Positions 1 through 12,010 are shown, counted from the first letter of the stretch. The stretch: 64,000 nucleotides of DNA from Anthoceros angustus (GCA_010909165.1 VJWM01000044.1:1364001-1428000); one strand, 5' to 3'. Notes: generated by a model from the letters alone, not told the origin. Translations and numbers: made by a program.

Positions 1-584
1 CCTCCCCATCCCCCCTCCCGTCGTTTCGCCCTCATCTCCCCCCTCCCTTCCGGTAGCCATCTCCCCCTCAGCCACCCCACACCATGCTCGGCGCCTCGCG
101 ACCCCTCCCTCCTTGCCCTCCTCGCGTTGCCATCTGCCCGGCCCCTCCGCCCCTCCGCCTCGCCCGCCCTCCGCCTCGCCCGGCCCCTCGCCCCTCCGCT
201 CGTCCCTCGCCCGGCCCGGCCCGCCCTCGCACCCGGTTCGGAGGCGGCCCGGCCACCCTTCCTCCCACCGCGCGTGCACCCCCCCCTCCTCGTCCCTCGG
301 ACCCGGCCCGCGCCCTCGCCCCGCTCCCTCCGCCCGCCTCGCACCCGCCGGCCTCGTCCCGCCCCTCCTCCCCTCCCTCCCACCCGCCCTCGCCCCGCCC
401 TCGCCCATCCCATCCCTCCAACCTTAGCCGCCACCCCGTTCACTTTGCCTCCACTCAGCGCTCGTCATGACCATCGTCTCCCCTCCTTGCCGATGCACAC
501 CGTCTTGGCCTTCATCCTTCGCCCGCCTCCACCGCTCGCTCAGTCCATCGCCCTCAAGGCAATGGAACCCCGTCAGTTCTCTGC
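1..584. other. GC-rich low-complexity sequence, no gene seen
   Basis: The plus strand is dominated by C-runs with CCTCGCCC-type words, so several frames stay open on both strands. Their translations are almost only Pro, Ala, Arg and Ser (plus strand) or Gly, Ala, Arg and Glu (minus strand), as composition alone predicts. I see no domain, signal or splice structure. Confidence 0.7.
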
Positions 585-1880
585 GGCGTCCCCATGCTTC
601 TGCGGGTGTTCGCGTACGGTGCTATCCTCCCCACGGCTGTCGTCGTTCGCGGTCCCCGGCGCAGCGATTCACTACTTGGAGGCGGTCGGGTTCGGCCGGG
701 CGATCCACTTGTTGTGGCTTTCAACGCCGTGGTTTGCGAATCGACATCCGTATGTCACATTATTCCGCCTTCACGCCCGGTTTCACGAGATGAATGGCAT
801 GCCTTATTCACTTGGGCGGTCGATTCGGGATGATAGGCAACGACCCCATGCAGAAGGACATTGATGCACCCGTCCTTTCAAATCCACGACACAATGTTCT
901 CTCAAATGTCCCCACCCCACCATTTTCCCTCGACTTTCCACCCCACAACTCTCGGTGATAGGAGCGATGGTGTGCACGTTGAAACGAAACGAGACTCTTT
1001 GTACCAAGCAGCCCCGAACACTAGGGAATTTGGGCTCCCATATCTTGCTTGATGCTCGAGGATGGCGTGGCGCGGCAACCTCCTCTTGACAAAAGCTCAG
1101 CCTTCTCCGTACAACACATATGCCTCCGGTTGTCAAGTAGAAAAGGCAACCGACATTGCGGATCGGCGGCACCCGTCCTCGCCTCCGGCGGGCAATTACC
1201 ATCCGCCGCGCCGCCGCCCGCCCCGGCCCCTCGCCCCTCCTCAACCAACCGTTCTCTGCCGTCCCCATGCTGCGGGTGTTCGCGTGCTGGTGCTATCCTC
1301 CCCACGGCTGTCGTCTTGTTCTGCGGTCCCCGGCGCAGCGATTCACTACTTGGGCGGCAGGCGGGTTCGACCGGGCGATCCACTTGTTGTGGCTTTCAAC
1401 GCCGTGGTTTGCGAATCGACATCCGTATGTCACATTATTCCGCCTTCACGGCGCGGCAATTGTTTCACGAGATGAATGGCATGCCTTATTCACTTGGGCG
1501 GTCGATTCGGGATGATAGGCAACGACCCCATGCCGAAGGACATTGATGCACCTTCGTCCTTTCCACAAATCCACGACACAATGTTCTCTCAAATGTCCCC
1601 ACCATTTTCCCTCGCTTTCCACCCCACAACTCTCGGTGATAGGAGCGATGGTGTGTGCACGTTGAAGAAACGAGACTCTTTGTACCAAGCCCCGAACACT
1701 AGGGAATTTGGGCTCCCATATCTGTGATGCTCGAGGATGGCGTGGCGGACTGCAACGCCTCCTCTTGACAAAAGCTCACAGCCTTCTCCGGTACAACACA
1801 TATGCCTCCGGTTGTCAAGAAAAGGCAACCGACATTGCGGCGGCACCCGTCCTCGCCTCCGGCGGGCAATTACCATCCGG
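585..1880. repeat. Tandem duplication A, two ~620-base copies
   Basis: About 585-1205 and 1258-1880 are two head-to-tail copies. Both begin with a GTCCCCATGCT-type word, pass through the shared block around GTGGCTTTCAACGCCGTGG and end near GGCGGGCAATTACCATCC. Blocks of 30-90 bases are identical. The differences sit in short patches that are mostly small insertions or deletions, for example near 635 versus 1313, 770 versus 1450, and 1163 versus 1838. No reading frame survives intact in both copies. Confidence 0.88.
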
Positions 1881-3409
1881 CCACCCGATCGGCTGCGAGC
1901 CGCCGCCCAGCAGCCCATCTCGTCCACCCGGTCCACATCTATGCGGAACCCGTCGCGGTCCATACGTATGCACCCGCATCACACATCCCCACTCCACCAG
2001 CGCGCCTTTGCGTTCTGCGCGCATGCTCGCTCATTTACCATGCATGGCACTCAGCTGCGAGCGGTGCATCGTCCACGACCGTCGCATTGTACACGTGGCT
2101 GCCGAGATCGAACCCAGCCACGTACACCTGGTCGACCATCGTCACCAAGCACAGCATGACTTCCGTTGCATCGGCCTCACCACACCACCATTGCAGCACT
2201 GTTCTGAACGCGGCGGCCAGCTCCATCGCCTTCCGCATCCCCTTGTCCTTCCGCGTTGGACCCGCACCAACCCACCAATCCGCCGTTGCTGGAGGCTCCT
2301 TGTTCCTCGCAGGCCTCCGCAATTGAAACGCGTCCATGTGCTGGAATTGGTATCCTCGGTGCATGTGCTGCAACCCCTGCTCGTCCACAATCTGCATTGC
2401 CCACCTCTCATCCGGGGCATCCTCCACTTGCATGGTTCCATCCGCCGCGCACCAAAACCACCACGCCTCAATCCGCAGCCCTTGGCTCCTCCAATCTGCC
2501 CTCCAAGATGTGCTGGTGCATGTCCCCAGTCCATCCCCTTGCCAGCCGTCCCCGTATGTCGTCCGGTAAGCGGTCCGCCAACACTGCGCATGAACGCCCA
2601 ATTACATCGCCTTCTTGTTCGGCGGTCATCCACGCGCTATGCCCGCCACCCGCCTTGCCCTCCTCCTCCCACGCCCCATGTACCTCCTGCGTTCGCGTCA
2701 CGCATCCGTCGCGCTTTGCTGTGGCCACGCGCAAAACCAGCGAGTAGCCATCGCCGCCTCGTGGCTTCATTCCCCGCTGTGAATAACTGCTATCCACCCC
2801 CCTGCCGACACTTTGCCCCTCTCCCACGTCCACGCCCCCCTGTCACAGGACTCTCACACGCACTTCACCCGCCCCCGAATTCAGTGCACGCGGGCCTCTA
2901 CCCACAGGGATTCCTCGACTTCTGATGTGTCGCCCTCAGGCGTCGTTGCGAACGGCGCCCCTGTTCTCTCAGATGACGCGGCCATGGTTCCACGATTTAC
3001 AAAACTTCGAGTCAGCCTGCGTGCTTGAGTCTTCTGCACCGGCCAGTAGTGCAACTTCCCTCCTGCGCCGCCTCCAGCCAACACTCCTCCCCTTCCCCCA
3101 ACCTCCCGCCCCCACCCGCCCCGCCTCACCGCCCGCCCGCCCCACCCGCCCCGCCACCCGCCTTGCCCTCCTCCTCCCACGGCCCCTGCTTCCGCCCCGC
3201 CACGCCCGCCGCCCCGCGCCCGCCCCGCCCGGCGCCCGCCCCGCCCCGCCCGCCGCCCGCCCCCTCCCGGGGCGTCACTCCCCGCCGGCCACCCGCCCCA
3301 CCCGCCACCCCGCCGCCCCGCCGCCGCCGCGCCCGCCGCCCCGCCGCCACCGCCCCGCGCCCCCGCGCCCAGCACGCCCACTCCGCACACTCGCTTGCCG
3401 CACACCTGC
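1881..3409. other. GC-rich stretch with one protein-like minus-strand open frame
   Basis: No recognisable gene. On the minus strand, 2601 down to 2035 stays open for 188 codons, with a composition (Trp, Met, Asp, Glu, Val) unlike the Pro/Ala/Arg frames around it. I recognise no domain and see no convincing start or splice context. The plus-strand frame over 1708-2925 (405 codons) covers the same bases and is Pro/His/Arg-rich, probably a shadow. The last 400 bases are nearly pure C/G with CCCGCCCCGCC words. Confidence 0.45.
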
Positions 3410-5651
3410 CTCCGCACGGCCCGTTCCCGCCCGGCCCGGCCACGCTTCCGCCCGCCCGGCGCCCCGCTCCCGCTCCCGCTCCCAGGCCCCCTCCCGGGGC
3501 GTCACCGTCCGCCCGCCGACCCGCCGACCCGCCCCCGCCCCGCCGCCGCCCCGCGCCCGCCCCGCCCGCCCCGCCCGCCGCCCGCCGCCGCCCCGCCCGC
3601 CCCGCCCGCCCGCCCCGCCACGCGGCGCCCCGCGTCACGCCCCGCCGCCCCGCGCCCCGCGCCCCGCGCCCGGCTCGGTATGTTCGCTCCTCCCCGCGAG
3701 CACGGCAGGTGGTCGGGAGATGCCATATCTTCCTTCTGTTGTCTTGGTGGAGCGGATAGGAGGAAATAATTTGCCTCGCGTGGACAATACACAACTGTCC
3801 GTCTGAAGCCATGCATGCCCAAAACTGAACTGAACATTGCTTGACAACAGGGAAGCGTGGCACATTTCGAAAACAGGACGTGGGGACACCCATCACCCAT
3901 ACCGCACCGACCTCGCCAATTCCCTACAATCGTTCCGGCAAGTAGGCTCTGACATGCCATACAATGTTGTGAGAAATGGCGGTGACCACCCTCGCACATA
4001 GTGTCCTGAGTCATACAAGGGAAGTAGCAATGTCCCGCCGCACGTCATGGCCGTGGGAAGCTGGCTGCCGTCTTCAATGGCACTTGGAACACCATAATTG
4101 GCGCCGCCGCCAAAATACACGCGTCCGTTATGAAGGTGAAAAGTTTAGCTCTCTGCAAAAAGATGCCTCCGCACCGGCCCGTTCCCGCCCGGCCCGCCCG
4201 GCCACGCTTCGCCCCGGCGCCCCGCTCCCCGCCCGGCGCTCCCGCTCCCCGCCCCCTCCCGGGGCGTCACCGTCCGCCCGGCCCGCCCGCCACCCGCCGG
4301 CCCGCCCGCCCCGCCCGCCCGCCCGCCCGCCCCGCCCGCCCCGCCCGCCCCGCGCCGCCGCCCCGCCCCGCGCCCCGCGCCCGGCCCGCCACCGCCGCGC
4401 CCGCCCCGCCCCGCCGCCGCCCCGCGCCCCGCGCCCAGCAACTCTGGTGTGTTCGCTCCTCCTGCGGCCGAGCCGGCGGTGGTGGAGATGCCATATCTTC
4501 CTTACATTGTCTTGGTGGGCGGATGGGAGGAAATAATTTGCCTCACGTGGGGACAATAGTCGATGCGAAGCCATGCATGCCCAAGGCGTTGCTTGACAAC
4601 GAGGCGTGGCACATTTCAAAGCAGGGTGGGACACCCATCACCCATACCGCACCGACCTCGCCAATTCCTACAATCGTTCGGCAAGTAGGCTCTGACATGC
4701 CATACTGTGTTGTGAGAAATGGCGGTGACCACCCTCGCACATAGTGTCCTGAGTCATACAAGGGAAGTAGCAATGTCCCGCCGCACGTCATGGCCGTGGG
4801 AAGCTGGCTGCCGTCTTCAATGGCACTTGGAACACCATAATTGGCGCCGCCGCCAAAATACACGCGTCCGTTATGAAGGTGAAAAGTTTAGCTCTCTGCA
4901 AAAAGATGCCTCCGCACCGGCCCGTTCCCGCCCGGCCCGCCCGGCCACGCTTCGCCCGGCGCCCCGCTCCCCGCCCGGCGCTCCCGCTCCCCGCCCCCTC
5001 CCGGGCGTCACCGTCCGCCCGGCCCGCCCGCCACCCGCCGGCCCGCCCGCCCCGCCCGCCCGCCCGCCCGCCCCGCCCGCCCCGCCCGCCCCGCGCCGCC
5101 GCCCCGCCCCGCGCCCCGCGCCCGGCCCGCCACCGCCGCGCCCGCCCCGCCCGCCGCCCCGCGCCCCGCGCCCAGCAACTCTGGTGTGTTCGCTCCTCCT
5201 GCGGCCGAGCCGGCGGTGGTGGAGATGCCATATCTTCCTTACATTGTCTTGGTGGGCGGATGGGAGGAAATAATTTGCCTCACGTGGGGACAATAGTCGA
5301 TGCGAAGCCATGCATGCCCAAGGCGTTGCTTGACAACGAGGCGTGGCACATTTCAAAGCAGGGTGGGACACCCATCACCCATACCGCACCGACCTCGCCA
5401 ATTCCTACAATCGTTCGGCAAGTAGGCTCTGACATGCCATACTGTGTTGTGAGAAATGGCGGTGACCACCCTCGCACATAGTGTCCTCGAGTCATACAAG
5501 GGAAGTAGCAATGTCCACGTCACGTGGCCGTGGGAAGCTGCCCTTCCGTCTTCAATGGCACTTGGAACACCATAATTGGCGCCCCGTCGCCAAAATACAC
5601 GCGGACCGTTATGAAGGTGAAAAGTTTAGCTCTCTCCGCAAAAGACAGCCT
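3410..5651. repeat. Tandem array B, three ~740-base copies with G-quadruplex-prone halves
   Basis: Copies begin near 3410, 4168 and 4911, and the array ends near 5651 (periods about 758 and 743). Each has a roughly 300-base block of C-runs (CCCGCCCCGCCCGCC words) followed by about 430 bases of ordinary sequence running from the word ATGCCATATCTTCCTT to TGAAGGTGAAAAGTTTAG. Copies two and three are nearly identical; copy one differs in clustered short indels. The minus strand of the C-run half is made of closely spaced G-runs. Fragments such as minus 4863-4543 read as protein-like in one copy and are frameshifted in others. Confidence 0.9.
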
Positions 5652-6578
5652 CCGCACCGTCCCTACGAACATGCTCTTCAGCTCCTCAGAGCATGCCTCA
5701 AAAGTAATGGCGTTAATGAAGTCATCCGCCCTGCATCCTTGAGCGCCGGAGAAAAAAAAACTGACCACTTCGATAGACAACGTGTTCACAATCGCCAGCA
5801 GCGCCCTCGCGTCCAAGCTATGCACCACTAACCTGAACCCGTCCCCAACAAGCCCTCCAACATGCAAGCACTTTTAAATACTCCGCCGCCCCTTTCTGCA
5901 CCAAGCTCACCTCCATGCCGAGTCATGCCCCGTCAAGTCGCAAAATGTCCAAAAAACTCCGGATCCCCTGCAGTGATGAGGGCAACAGCCTCCTTGATGG
6001 CCGCATGTTGACGGTCAGCACTAGCCCAGGCCGCCTTTTTCAGCATCGATATCACACCCATCAAATGAGGGTAACAAGCTTTCATGTCCGCCTTGAAGGC
6101 TTTTTTCATGAAAGCCGACCCCGGCGCATCTTGCCACACCTTGTGAACACCGCCCACCTGGCTCCCAAGGGCGGTGTCAGGCTACCACCCGGGCATGACA
6201 CACTGACGCCGGTCGCAAGCACCATGTACACGAGGTAGCCAAAGCGGGCCTTCAAATCAAGGAGGTGCGTTAGAATGAAAGGATGGCATGTGCGGAAATA
6301 GGGAAGGTTGATGGTTACCATGAACATTACACACAAACGCCTTACCATGTATTCGCCAAACGCGACATGGACTTCCCTTCTTGAGGTGATGCTGCGTCTC
6401 GAGCCGGGATGGTCCTTGCCTCGAACACGCAGTTCATGAACATGGGATTCTCGCGTGCCGCCATGCCTCCCGATGCGGCCGAGTCGGGCCACCACCACGC
6501 CTCTCGCCTCGTGCAAAAGAACCCCCATGCCTCGCGGAGTATGAGACCGTGAACCGAGGGAAGAGCGCCGGCCGCCAT
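5652..6578. other. Non-repeated spacer with protein-like minus-strand fragments
   Basis: No complete gene. On the minus strand, 5867-5520 (115 codons) and 6157-5933 (74 codons) have mixed, protein-like composition with hydrophobic and charged alternation. They are in different frames, lack clear splice signals and match no family I know. They could be decayed exons of the same unknown element that supplies the duplicated blocks on either side. Confidence 0.4.
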
Positions 6579-8066
6579 GCTCTCCAGCAGTTCATACAGT
6601 GCGCCGCACTCACTTCCAGCCTCCACCTGCGACCTCCAGCCAGTCAAGAAAGTAGCCGTGCCTGGCGAACACGCAGGCCTGGCATATGCACAACCGGAAA
6701 TGGAGCCGCGGCTCTTACCTTCAGCACAGGCGCCTCTTACAAAGGCGATGCTGCTGTTTGTGGATGGGTTGGAGCGTGCTGTGTGTGAGCGCGAACCGGC
6801 GCATAGCGGAGTTGGCTGCATCGTGGGCCTCTTGCGCCACTTCCAGGCTGAGGGCTTCAAACTCTTGCTCACATGCAGAGCCGCTCCTTTCCGACCTGGC
6901 GGACTCTGTGACCCAATCGCGGTGACTGTCGTGTAGGCGTAGCAACTCCTCTTCGTCAAGGGAGTGCCGCAGGTTGGTTGAGGCCCACGTCTCCAGCAAG
7001 TCTTCAGGCTCTATCGCCCCGAGATCCAGGCCCGGGTCTATGTCTCGAGCCTGGGGAGCCTCGCAGCGATGTCCAGGTCGGAAGCTCTATTGTCCCGACA
7101 TCGTAAAGCTCCAACCCGACACCGAGCGCACCAATCCCCTTCCGTGTCTATCCCATGTGCTGCTTTCTCCATTATCGCGTGGGCGTCAACAACGCCGCGT
7201 GGTCCGGTTCCCACCTTCGGCACTCCCGATCTTCGCCTCCCGCAAGATGGCGAAGAACATTTCGCCTCGCGCGAGCATTCCGTTTCACGACGGAAGATGG
7301 CGGCTTTCTTCGCATCCTCCGTGATAACCGGGCATCGCCATGCTCTGAGCAGTTCATACGGTGCGCCGCACTCACTTCCGCCTCCACTGCGACCTCCAGG
7401 CGGTCAAAGTAGCCGTGCTTGGCGAACACGCAGGCATGGCATATCTGAGAACGAATGCAGCGGCTCTTACCTTCAACGTCGCCTCTTACAAAGCGATCTG
7501 CTGTTTGTGGATGGGTTGGGCGTGTGTGTGTGTGAGCGCGCATAGCGGAGTTCGCATCGTGGGCCTCTTGCGCCACTTCGGTGGCTTCAAACTCTTGCTC
7601 ACATGCTTGGCGCTCCTTTCCGACTGGCGAGACTCACCAATCGCGTGTGGATCGTGTAGGCGTAGCAACTCCTCTTCGTCAAGGGAGTGGCGGAGGTTGG
7701 TAGAGGCCCAAGTCTCCAGCAAGTCTTGAGCTCTATCGCCCGAGGTCCAGGCCGGGTCTATGTCTTCGAAAGCTTGAGCCTCGCGGCCGGGGCGATGTCC
7801 AGGTCGAAGCTATCTATTGTCCCGACATCGTAAAGCTCCAACCCGCAAACAGGTCGCACCAATCCCCGTGTCTATCCCATGTGCTGTGCCTTTCTCCATT
7901 ATCGCGTGGGACGTCAACAACGCGTGGTCCGGGTTCCCACCTTGGCACTCCCGATCTTCGCCTCCCGCAAGATGGCGAAGAACATTTTCGCCTCTCGCGC
8001 TCGAGCATTCCGTTTCACGCACCGAAGATGGCTGGCAGCTTTCTTCGCATCCTCCAGGATAACCGA
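6579..8066. repeat. Tandem duplication C, two ~750-base copies
   Basis: Copy one runs from about 6579 and copy two from about 7341. Both start with AGCAGTTCATAC followed by GTGCGCCGCACTCACTTCC and end in the segment containing CCGCAAGATGGCGAAGAACA. Conserved blocks are separated by short indel patches. In copy one the minus strand is open for about 110 codons (roughly 7050-6721) and encodes a charged, helix-like peptide. In copy two the same stretch is broken into several frames. Confidence 0.88.
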
Positions 8067-8815
8067 AGCAGACTGCCATGCCGCCACAAGCCGCTCGTAC
8101 GTCCGGGCAATGGACGCCGGCGGCGGAAAGGCCGCGTTCACCGTTCCGCCTGCGCGGGGTGTTGGGGTGAGCGGCCGCTCACCCCGCACACCCCGAGCGG
8201 AGGGCGTCGCCGTCCTTTCTTCCGCCCAGCGCTCATTTCCCGTGCACTGCCCTCCCGCAATGCATTGAGAGCCCCCCAGGTCCGCGATGTCGCCCTTGAT
8301 GCCACACAGTCGGGCGCCGCCAACGCTCCGCATCCCCAACCATGTCCGCTGCCCACCGTGACACCGTCCACGTCGCATCCTCTTCCCGAGAACGCACCTC
8401 TTCGTCTTCCAACACGACTTTTGGCGGTAGTTCGGAGCATGTCGGCGTCATCCGGGATAACGAAGCGGCGCCATGCCGCCACAAGCCGCTAAATGCGTCG
8501 GGCAATGGGCCGGCGGAAAGGCCGCGTTCACCGTTCCGCTGCGGTGTTGGGGTGAGCGCTCACCCAGCGGGCGTCGCCGTCCTTTCTTCCGCCCGCTCAT
8601 TTCCGTGCGCCTCCCGCAATGCATTGAGAGCCCCGGTCCGTGATGTCGCCCTTGATGCCACACAGTCGGCGCGCCAGCGTGCATCGCCCGAACCATGTCC
8701 GTCGCTCCACCGTGACACCGTCCCGTCGCATCCTCTTCCGGCGAGCGCACCTCTTCGTCTTCCAACACGCCGACTTTTGGCGGTAGTTCGGAGCATGTCG
8801 GCGTCATCGGGATCT
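8060..8815. repeat. Tandem duplication D, two ~380-base copies
   Basis: About 8060-8455 and 8456-8815 share GGATAAC, GCCATGCCGCCACAAGCCGCT, the block ending GCCGCGTTCACCGTTCCGC, the words GGTGTTGGGGTGAGCG and the tail around CACCTCTTCGTCTTCCAACACG. Copy two lacks several short GC-rich words that are present in copy one. The start overlaps the end of duplication C because its last words (CATCCTCCNNGATAACCG) occur there too. Confidence 0.85.
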
Positions 8816-10160
8816 GGGATCCCACATATAACGCCCGCAAAACGTTAGCGCTCTCGGATGCGGCCTGGAGGGAAGAGGAGTGGCTCGTCTGCGGAGGACG
8901 GCAGGGCACCGCGGCTTGCACCTTCCGATTTCGCCGATGAAGCGGCCAGGCCCAAAGAGGCTGCGGGCAAGGCGGAAGAGAATCGCCACGTCGACCAGCC
9001 GTACCGGCCAGCTGCCTAATCGAACCATCATACCTCCCCATGGCAACCGGACGCAACCGACGGCAGCAATCCGCAACTCAATCCGCGACAAACCGCCTCT
9101 CCCCATCACCGCTTGTCCTAAGTGGATGCCCTCGTATATGCGCTGGAACCGTGATCTTCAACTTCTTCATGTGCACGCGACCATGCGCGCCTTGTAGACG
9201 CCATCCCCTTTCCGCCTCCCCACGCTGAGACCATTATCGGGTGATTCCGACGTCGTGGAATGTTTCCGCCGCGGACCGTTGCCTCTTCCGCACTTGGGCG
9301 AAGGTGCGTTCTGCGCTTCCCTGGGAGGTTCCTACCATGACCACCTTGGGAAGTAGACGCTAGGCTAGCCGGAGGACCGCCAGACGGCTGGTGTCGCACA
9401 CCCGCGGGCCCTGCGTTCCACGTCTAGCGCAAGTCTGCGGAGGCCGTCGAAGAAGCACAGGCACGAAGGAGGGCGTCCCGATGGGGGTTACATTGGAAAA
9501 CATTGTCGTCATCGTCGTGGACCCAATCCTCCAAGATGTCGCCATCGCAATCGCACCTCATTCAATCTGCGGCGCTCGGGCCTTTCGTCGGTGGCCATGC
9601 CATCAAGAAGATTGCACCGAAATTGGAAATGTCGCGTGAACTGCCCGTGAAGAGAGATGCATACGGGCGCGAGAAGAATGCCGATCTTCCGATGTCATAT
9701 ATCAAACCCTTTTACCTTAGGGCTGCGGATCGCCGTTGCCCGCATGCACACTCTTCGCACGCAGAGAGAGGTCACGCCATTACGTAATCGCCAAATTTTC
9801 TCATCCCGCTTTTCGGATATGCAATTGGGCGGTATATGCCGATGGGAACATGTGCCTGTTTTAAAGGTTTCACCGCCGGCGACGCGCCGCTTGCCGCCTC
9901 CCAAGCAAAAGCGGGTGGCGAGAGGTCATTACGCAATGAGTGAGGAGAGCTGCAATGGATGGGAGGCTCCAGCGCGCCGGGTTCGCCCCAGCCCACACCG
10001 CTGCACCGCAATGCAGAACAAAGCGCCCATGGAAGTCAACAATGGACGGCGGGCGCTGGCGACGGCACCGCCATTTCGTCATCTCCGAATATGGGAAATG
10101 CCATCTGTTCTGTGCAAAACACTGCATGTACCCGAACGCATGCATATATACCGAGTTAGT
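8816..10160. other. GC-rich spacer, no recognised gene
   Basis: Open frames of 60-170 codons occur on both strands, for example plus 9391-9639, 9503-9787 and 9657-10166, but they overlap one another in different frames. I recognise no family and see no exon-intron logic linking them. No clear repeat structure. Confidence 0.5.
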
Positions 10161-10931
10161 CCCTAGCCTTCGGCAAAAAAATGCCGGCTTTCAGGTTTGA
10201 TTTTTTATAACCATCGCACAAGGCAAATTTGTCAGCAGTTTCAGGTTGCCCTGGCCTTCGTCACAAACGGGATCGGGTGAATAGCTGGCCAGTATTTCTG
10301 TATCACCATCCTTGGGTTTTGGTGTACCAGAAGAACAGAATAACAGCCAATTGTTTCAAGTCCAACGTGGAAGGGAGGAAATTTGGATGACAGGAAAAAA
10401 TGGGAAAAATGCGACACGCCTCTATCCCTCTACAGTGATGCATGATGCATACGTGGACGACGGTGATATGGTGCATATATAGACATATATTTTGTGCATG
10501 CCTATATGCGCATGTCCATATATGTATGCACACCTCGCATATATACAGTATGACATAAAAGTCTATATCCTTGGCCTATGAAGGAACTTTAAGATGCATG
10601 ACAACTTGTTAAGTTTTTCCACATTCCTTGGTCTTTGGGAAGGTGGGTATGAAATAAATGTCTATATATGCAAGAAGAAGTGAACGCAGTGGCACCAACC
10701 GCCTCTTTCCTTCAGTATGGCAGGTTTTCCATCAATCGGGGACAAACGTCATATGCCTTTCCCGAAGGAACCTTTTCTACAATGCATGTCAAGTTCTTCT
10801 CCGGGTGTTTCCGCCTCTCCCCTTGGTCTTGGCAAACTGTCGAACAACATGTTGGTTTCTCCCATTCCTCCTGCATGTATAGGCATATATTTCATATATG
10901 TGTCTATGTCTGTATTGCATATTTTCGCATG
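10161..10931. other. AT-richer spacer with alternating CATATATG tracts
   Basis: Between about 10440 and 10555, and again near 10870-10925, the sequence is rich in TATATG and GCATATA alternating purine-pyrimidine words. No gene is seen. From about 10690 it grades into the array below, sharing words such as CCTTGG and AAGGAAC. Confidence 0.5.
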
Positions 10932-12010
10932 TGACATGTTATGTACATGAATGATTGAAAACCCTCCTTGGCCTTTGGTAGAAGTTCTTACAGTTGTTCC
11001 ATGCGACAAAGTTCCTTGGCCTATGGCGAAGGAACTTTGGAGTACATGGAACAACTTGCCTCCTTTTTTTTCCGTTTCTTTCATGTGACATGTTATGTAC
11101 ATGAATGATTGAAAACCCTCCTTGGCCTTTGGTACAAGTGAGACGGCATGCCTTGGTCTTTGAAAGGAAGTTAAATAATAAAAGTCTATCTTTGGAAGAG
11201 GGTGAACTTTTTACATGATGGTGCAAAAGTTGGCTTCCGCTTTTTCCCAAGGAACAACACATGGCAAGTTGTTCCATGCAACGGACAAAGTTCCTTGGCC
11301 TATGGCGAAGGAACTTTGGCCGATGCATGGAACAACTGCCTCCTTTTTCCCCCGAAGTTTCTTTCGCATGTGACATGTTATGTACATGAATGATTGAAAA
11401 CCCTCCTTGGCCTTTGGTACAAGTGAGGCGGCATGCCTTGGTCTTTGAAAGGAAGTTAAATAATAAAAGTCTATAAATCTGGAAGAGGGTGAACTTTTAC
11501 ATGATGGTGCAAAAGTTGGCTTCCGCTTTTTCCCAAGGAACAACTGGGCAAGTTGTTCCATGCAAGTTCCTTGGCCTATGGCGAAGGAACTTTGGCGATG
11601 CATGGAACAACTGCCTTTTTCCCAAGTTTCTTTCGCATGTGACATGTTATGTACATGAATGATTGAAAACCCTCCTTGGCCTTTGGAACAAGTGAGACGG
11701 CATGCCTTGGTCTTTGAAAGGAAGTTAAATAACAAAAGTCTATATATGCTGGAGGAGGGTGAACTTTTTACATGATGGTGCAAAAGTTGGCTTCAGCTTT
11801 TTCCCAAGGAACAACTTGCGACATGGCAGTTGTTCCATGTACCGGACAAAGTTCCTTGGCCTATGGCGAAGGAACTTTGGCCAGATGCATGGAACAACTT
11901 GCCTCCTTTTTCCCCGATGTTTCTTTCCCATATATGACATGTTATTTACATGAATGATTGAAAACCTCCTGGCCTTTGGTAGAAGTGACCGCATGCCTTG
12001 GTCTTTGAAA
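10932..12010. repeat. Tandem array E, ~270-295-base units each carrying a foldback
   Basis: The word ACATGTTATGTACATGAATG followed by ATTGAAAACCCTCCTTGG recurs near 10932, 11089, 11374 and 11640, with a close variant near 11936, giving one short (157) and three full units (285, 266, 296). Each unit holds nested inverted repeats. In the first, outer arms GTTGTTCCATG (10993-11003) and CATGGAACAAC (11045-11055) enclose inner arms AAAGTTCCTT (11008-11017) and AAGGAACTTT (11029-11038). Open frames on the minus strand repeat the same peptide per unit and are best explained by the repeat itself. Confidence 0.9.

Noticed and set aside
127-864. 245-codon plus-strand open frame at the window start
   Set aside because: The first half is composition-driven Pro/Arg sequence; the second half lies in a duplicated block and is frameshifted in the other copy.
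1708-2925. 405-codon plus-strand open frame
   Set aside because: Its first part crosses into duplication A, where the frame is not kept between copies. The rest is Pro/His/Arg-rich and opposite a more protein-like minus frame.
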